Positions 11,708 through 11,942 of a DNA stretch of 11,942 bases are shown here, in pieces. The position numbers were made by a program, and so were the translations under genes. Below the pieces are notes generated by a model that did no database searches, was not told the origin of the DNA, and saw only the letters and a program-made list of their open reading frames with translations. The DNA comes from JAFARZ01 sp036490795 (lineage in GTDB: Bacteria > Actinomycetota > Actinomycetes > Streptosporangiales > Streptosporangiaceae): assembly GCA_036490795.1 (NCBI GenBank), contig DASXDG010000107.1:1-11942 (forward strand), written 5' to 3'. Within the stretch, counting starts at the first letter, position 1. The number at the start of each line of letters is the position of its first letter.

Positions 11708-11942
11708 TCAGGCGGCGGGCCCTGCTTCGAAGATGGACTTGGCCAGGTGGATGCTGAGCGGGGCGCGCGCGTAGTAGCCGAAGGCGGGGATGTCCGCGTA
11801 GCCGGCCGACCGGTACAGGGCCACCGCCTCCGGCTGGTTGCTTCCGGTCTCCAGGATCATCCGGTGGTACCCGGCGGCGGCCGCGGTCCGTTCGAGTTCG
11901 GCGAGTATTTCCCTGGCCACGCCGCCCCGGCGCGCGTCCTGC
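11708..11942 (-). CDS. GNAT-family N-acetyltransferase, C-terminal part (start lies right of the window)
   Basis: The frame is open to the right edge, so about 77 C-terminal residues are seen. Reading from the edge, QDARRGGVAREILAELE contains the acetyl-CoA pyrophosphate-binding R/Q-x-x-G-x-G/A motif. Then AAAAGYHRMILETGSNQPEAVALYRSAGYADIPAFGYY gives the GNAT beta-5 strand, the N-x-x-A-x-x-x-Y helix and the family's typical GY end. The GTG at 11918-11920 falls within the acetyl-CoA motif and is not the true start. The protein should transfer an acetyl group from acetyl-CoA to an amine; the substrate cannot be inferred. The stop TGA is at 11708-11710, convergent with paiB. PaiA, the classical partner of PaiB, is also a GNAT protein, but the orientation does not suggest a paiAB operon and the fragment is too short to assign. 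Confidence 0.88.
   Translation of the reverse strand, partial: QDARRGGVAREILAELERTAAAAGYHRMILETGSNQPEAVALYRSAGYADIPAFGYYARAPLSIHLAKSIFEAGPAA

Noticed and set aside
10840..11942. A paiAB system (PaiB with the GNAT fragment as PaiA)
   Set aside because: The GNAT gene is on the opposite strand, separated by a terminator and a repeat array, and too little of it is visible to support a PaiA assignment.

Overview
The window is GC-rich DNA, roughly 70% G+C by eye, with GTG and TTG starts, strong G/C bias at third codon positions and purine-rich Shine-Dalgarno sites. Together with the gene content (a LytR-CpsA-Psr protein with a LytR_C tail, a UbiB-like kinase with N-terminal membrane helices, a DUF664-like DinB protein, a leaderless-looking start) this points to an actinomycete, perhaps of the Streptomyces/Streptosporangiales sort. 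Genus cannot be fixed from the sequence. No RNA gene, insertion sequence, CRISPR array or prophage gene is visible.

Layout, left to right. Positions 1-548 hold the 3' part of a PfkB sugar kinase (+). Positions 549-1012 have no convincing gene: a short direct repeat, a 17-bp palindrome, a 47% G+C island and a GC-rich tandem array. A UbiB/AarF-type kinase (+) follows; its frame has no stop where the family normally ends and runs on through the whole convergent dinB gene (-). Next comes a DinG/XPD-type Fe-S helicase (+), whose stop codon sits in the first unit of a tandem repeat. An LCP cell-wall glycopolymer ligase (+) comes next, behind a possible ECF-type promoter. It meets, tail to tail, a two-gene minus-strand operon for 2-keto-3-deoxygluconate use: kdgK then eda, overlapping by 8 nt. 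Divergent from kdgK is an IclR-type regulator reduced to its DNA-binding half, whose stop overlaps the start of hmgA (homogentisate 1,2-dioxygenase, +). A paiB-like FMN-binding gene follows 9 nt later. After a strong hairpin and another tandem array, the C-terminal part of a GNAT acetyltransferase enters from the right edge (-).

How the genes work together. KdgK and Eda form the lower Entner-Doudoroff branch: KDG to KDPG, then pyruvate plus glyceraldehyde 3-phosphate. The IclR remnant may once have controlled them from the 157-bp divergent spacer. HmgA is the ring-opening step of tyrosine/phenylalanine catabolism. UbiB, the helicase and the LCP protein are chromosomal housekeeping or maintenance functions with no obvious shared pathway.

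I see no clearly new multi-gene system. The most distinctive features are structural. Short tandem duplications and expansions cluster at gene ends and inside two genes, and two of them include stop codons. All three convergent gene junctions are unusual: an antisense read-through, a duplicated shared stop, and a repeat array. The IclR HTH-only frame joined to hmgA is the most biologically interesting gene-level oddity.
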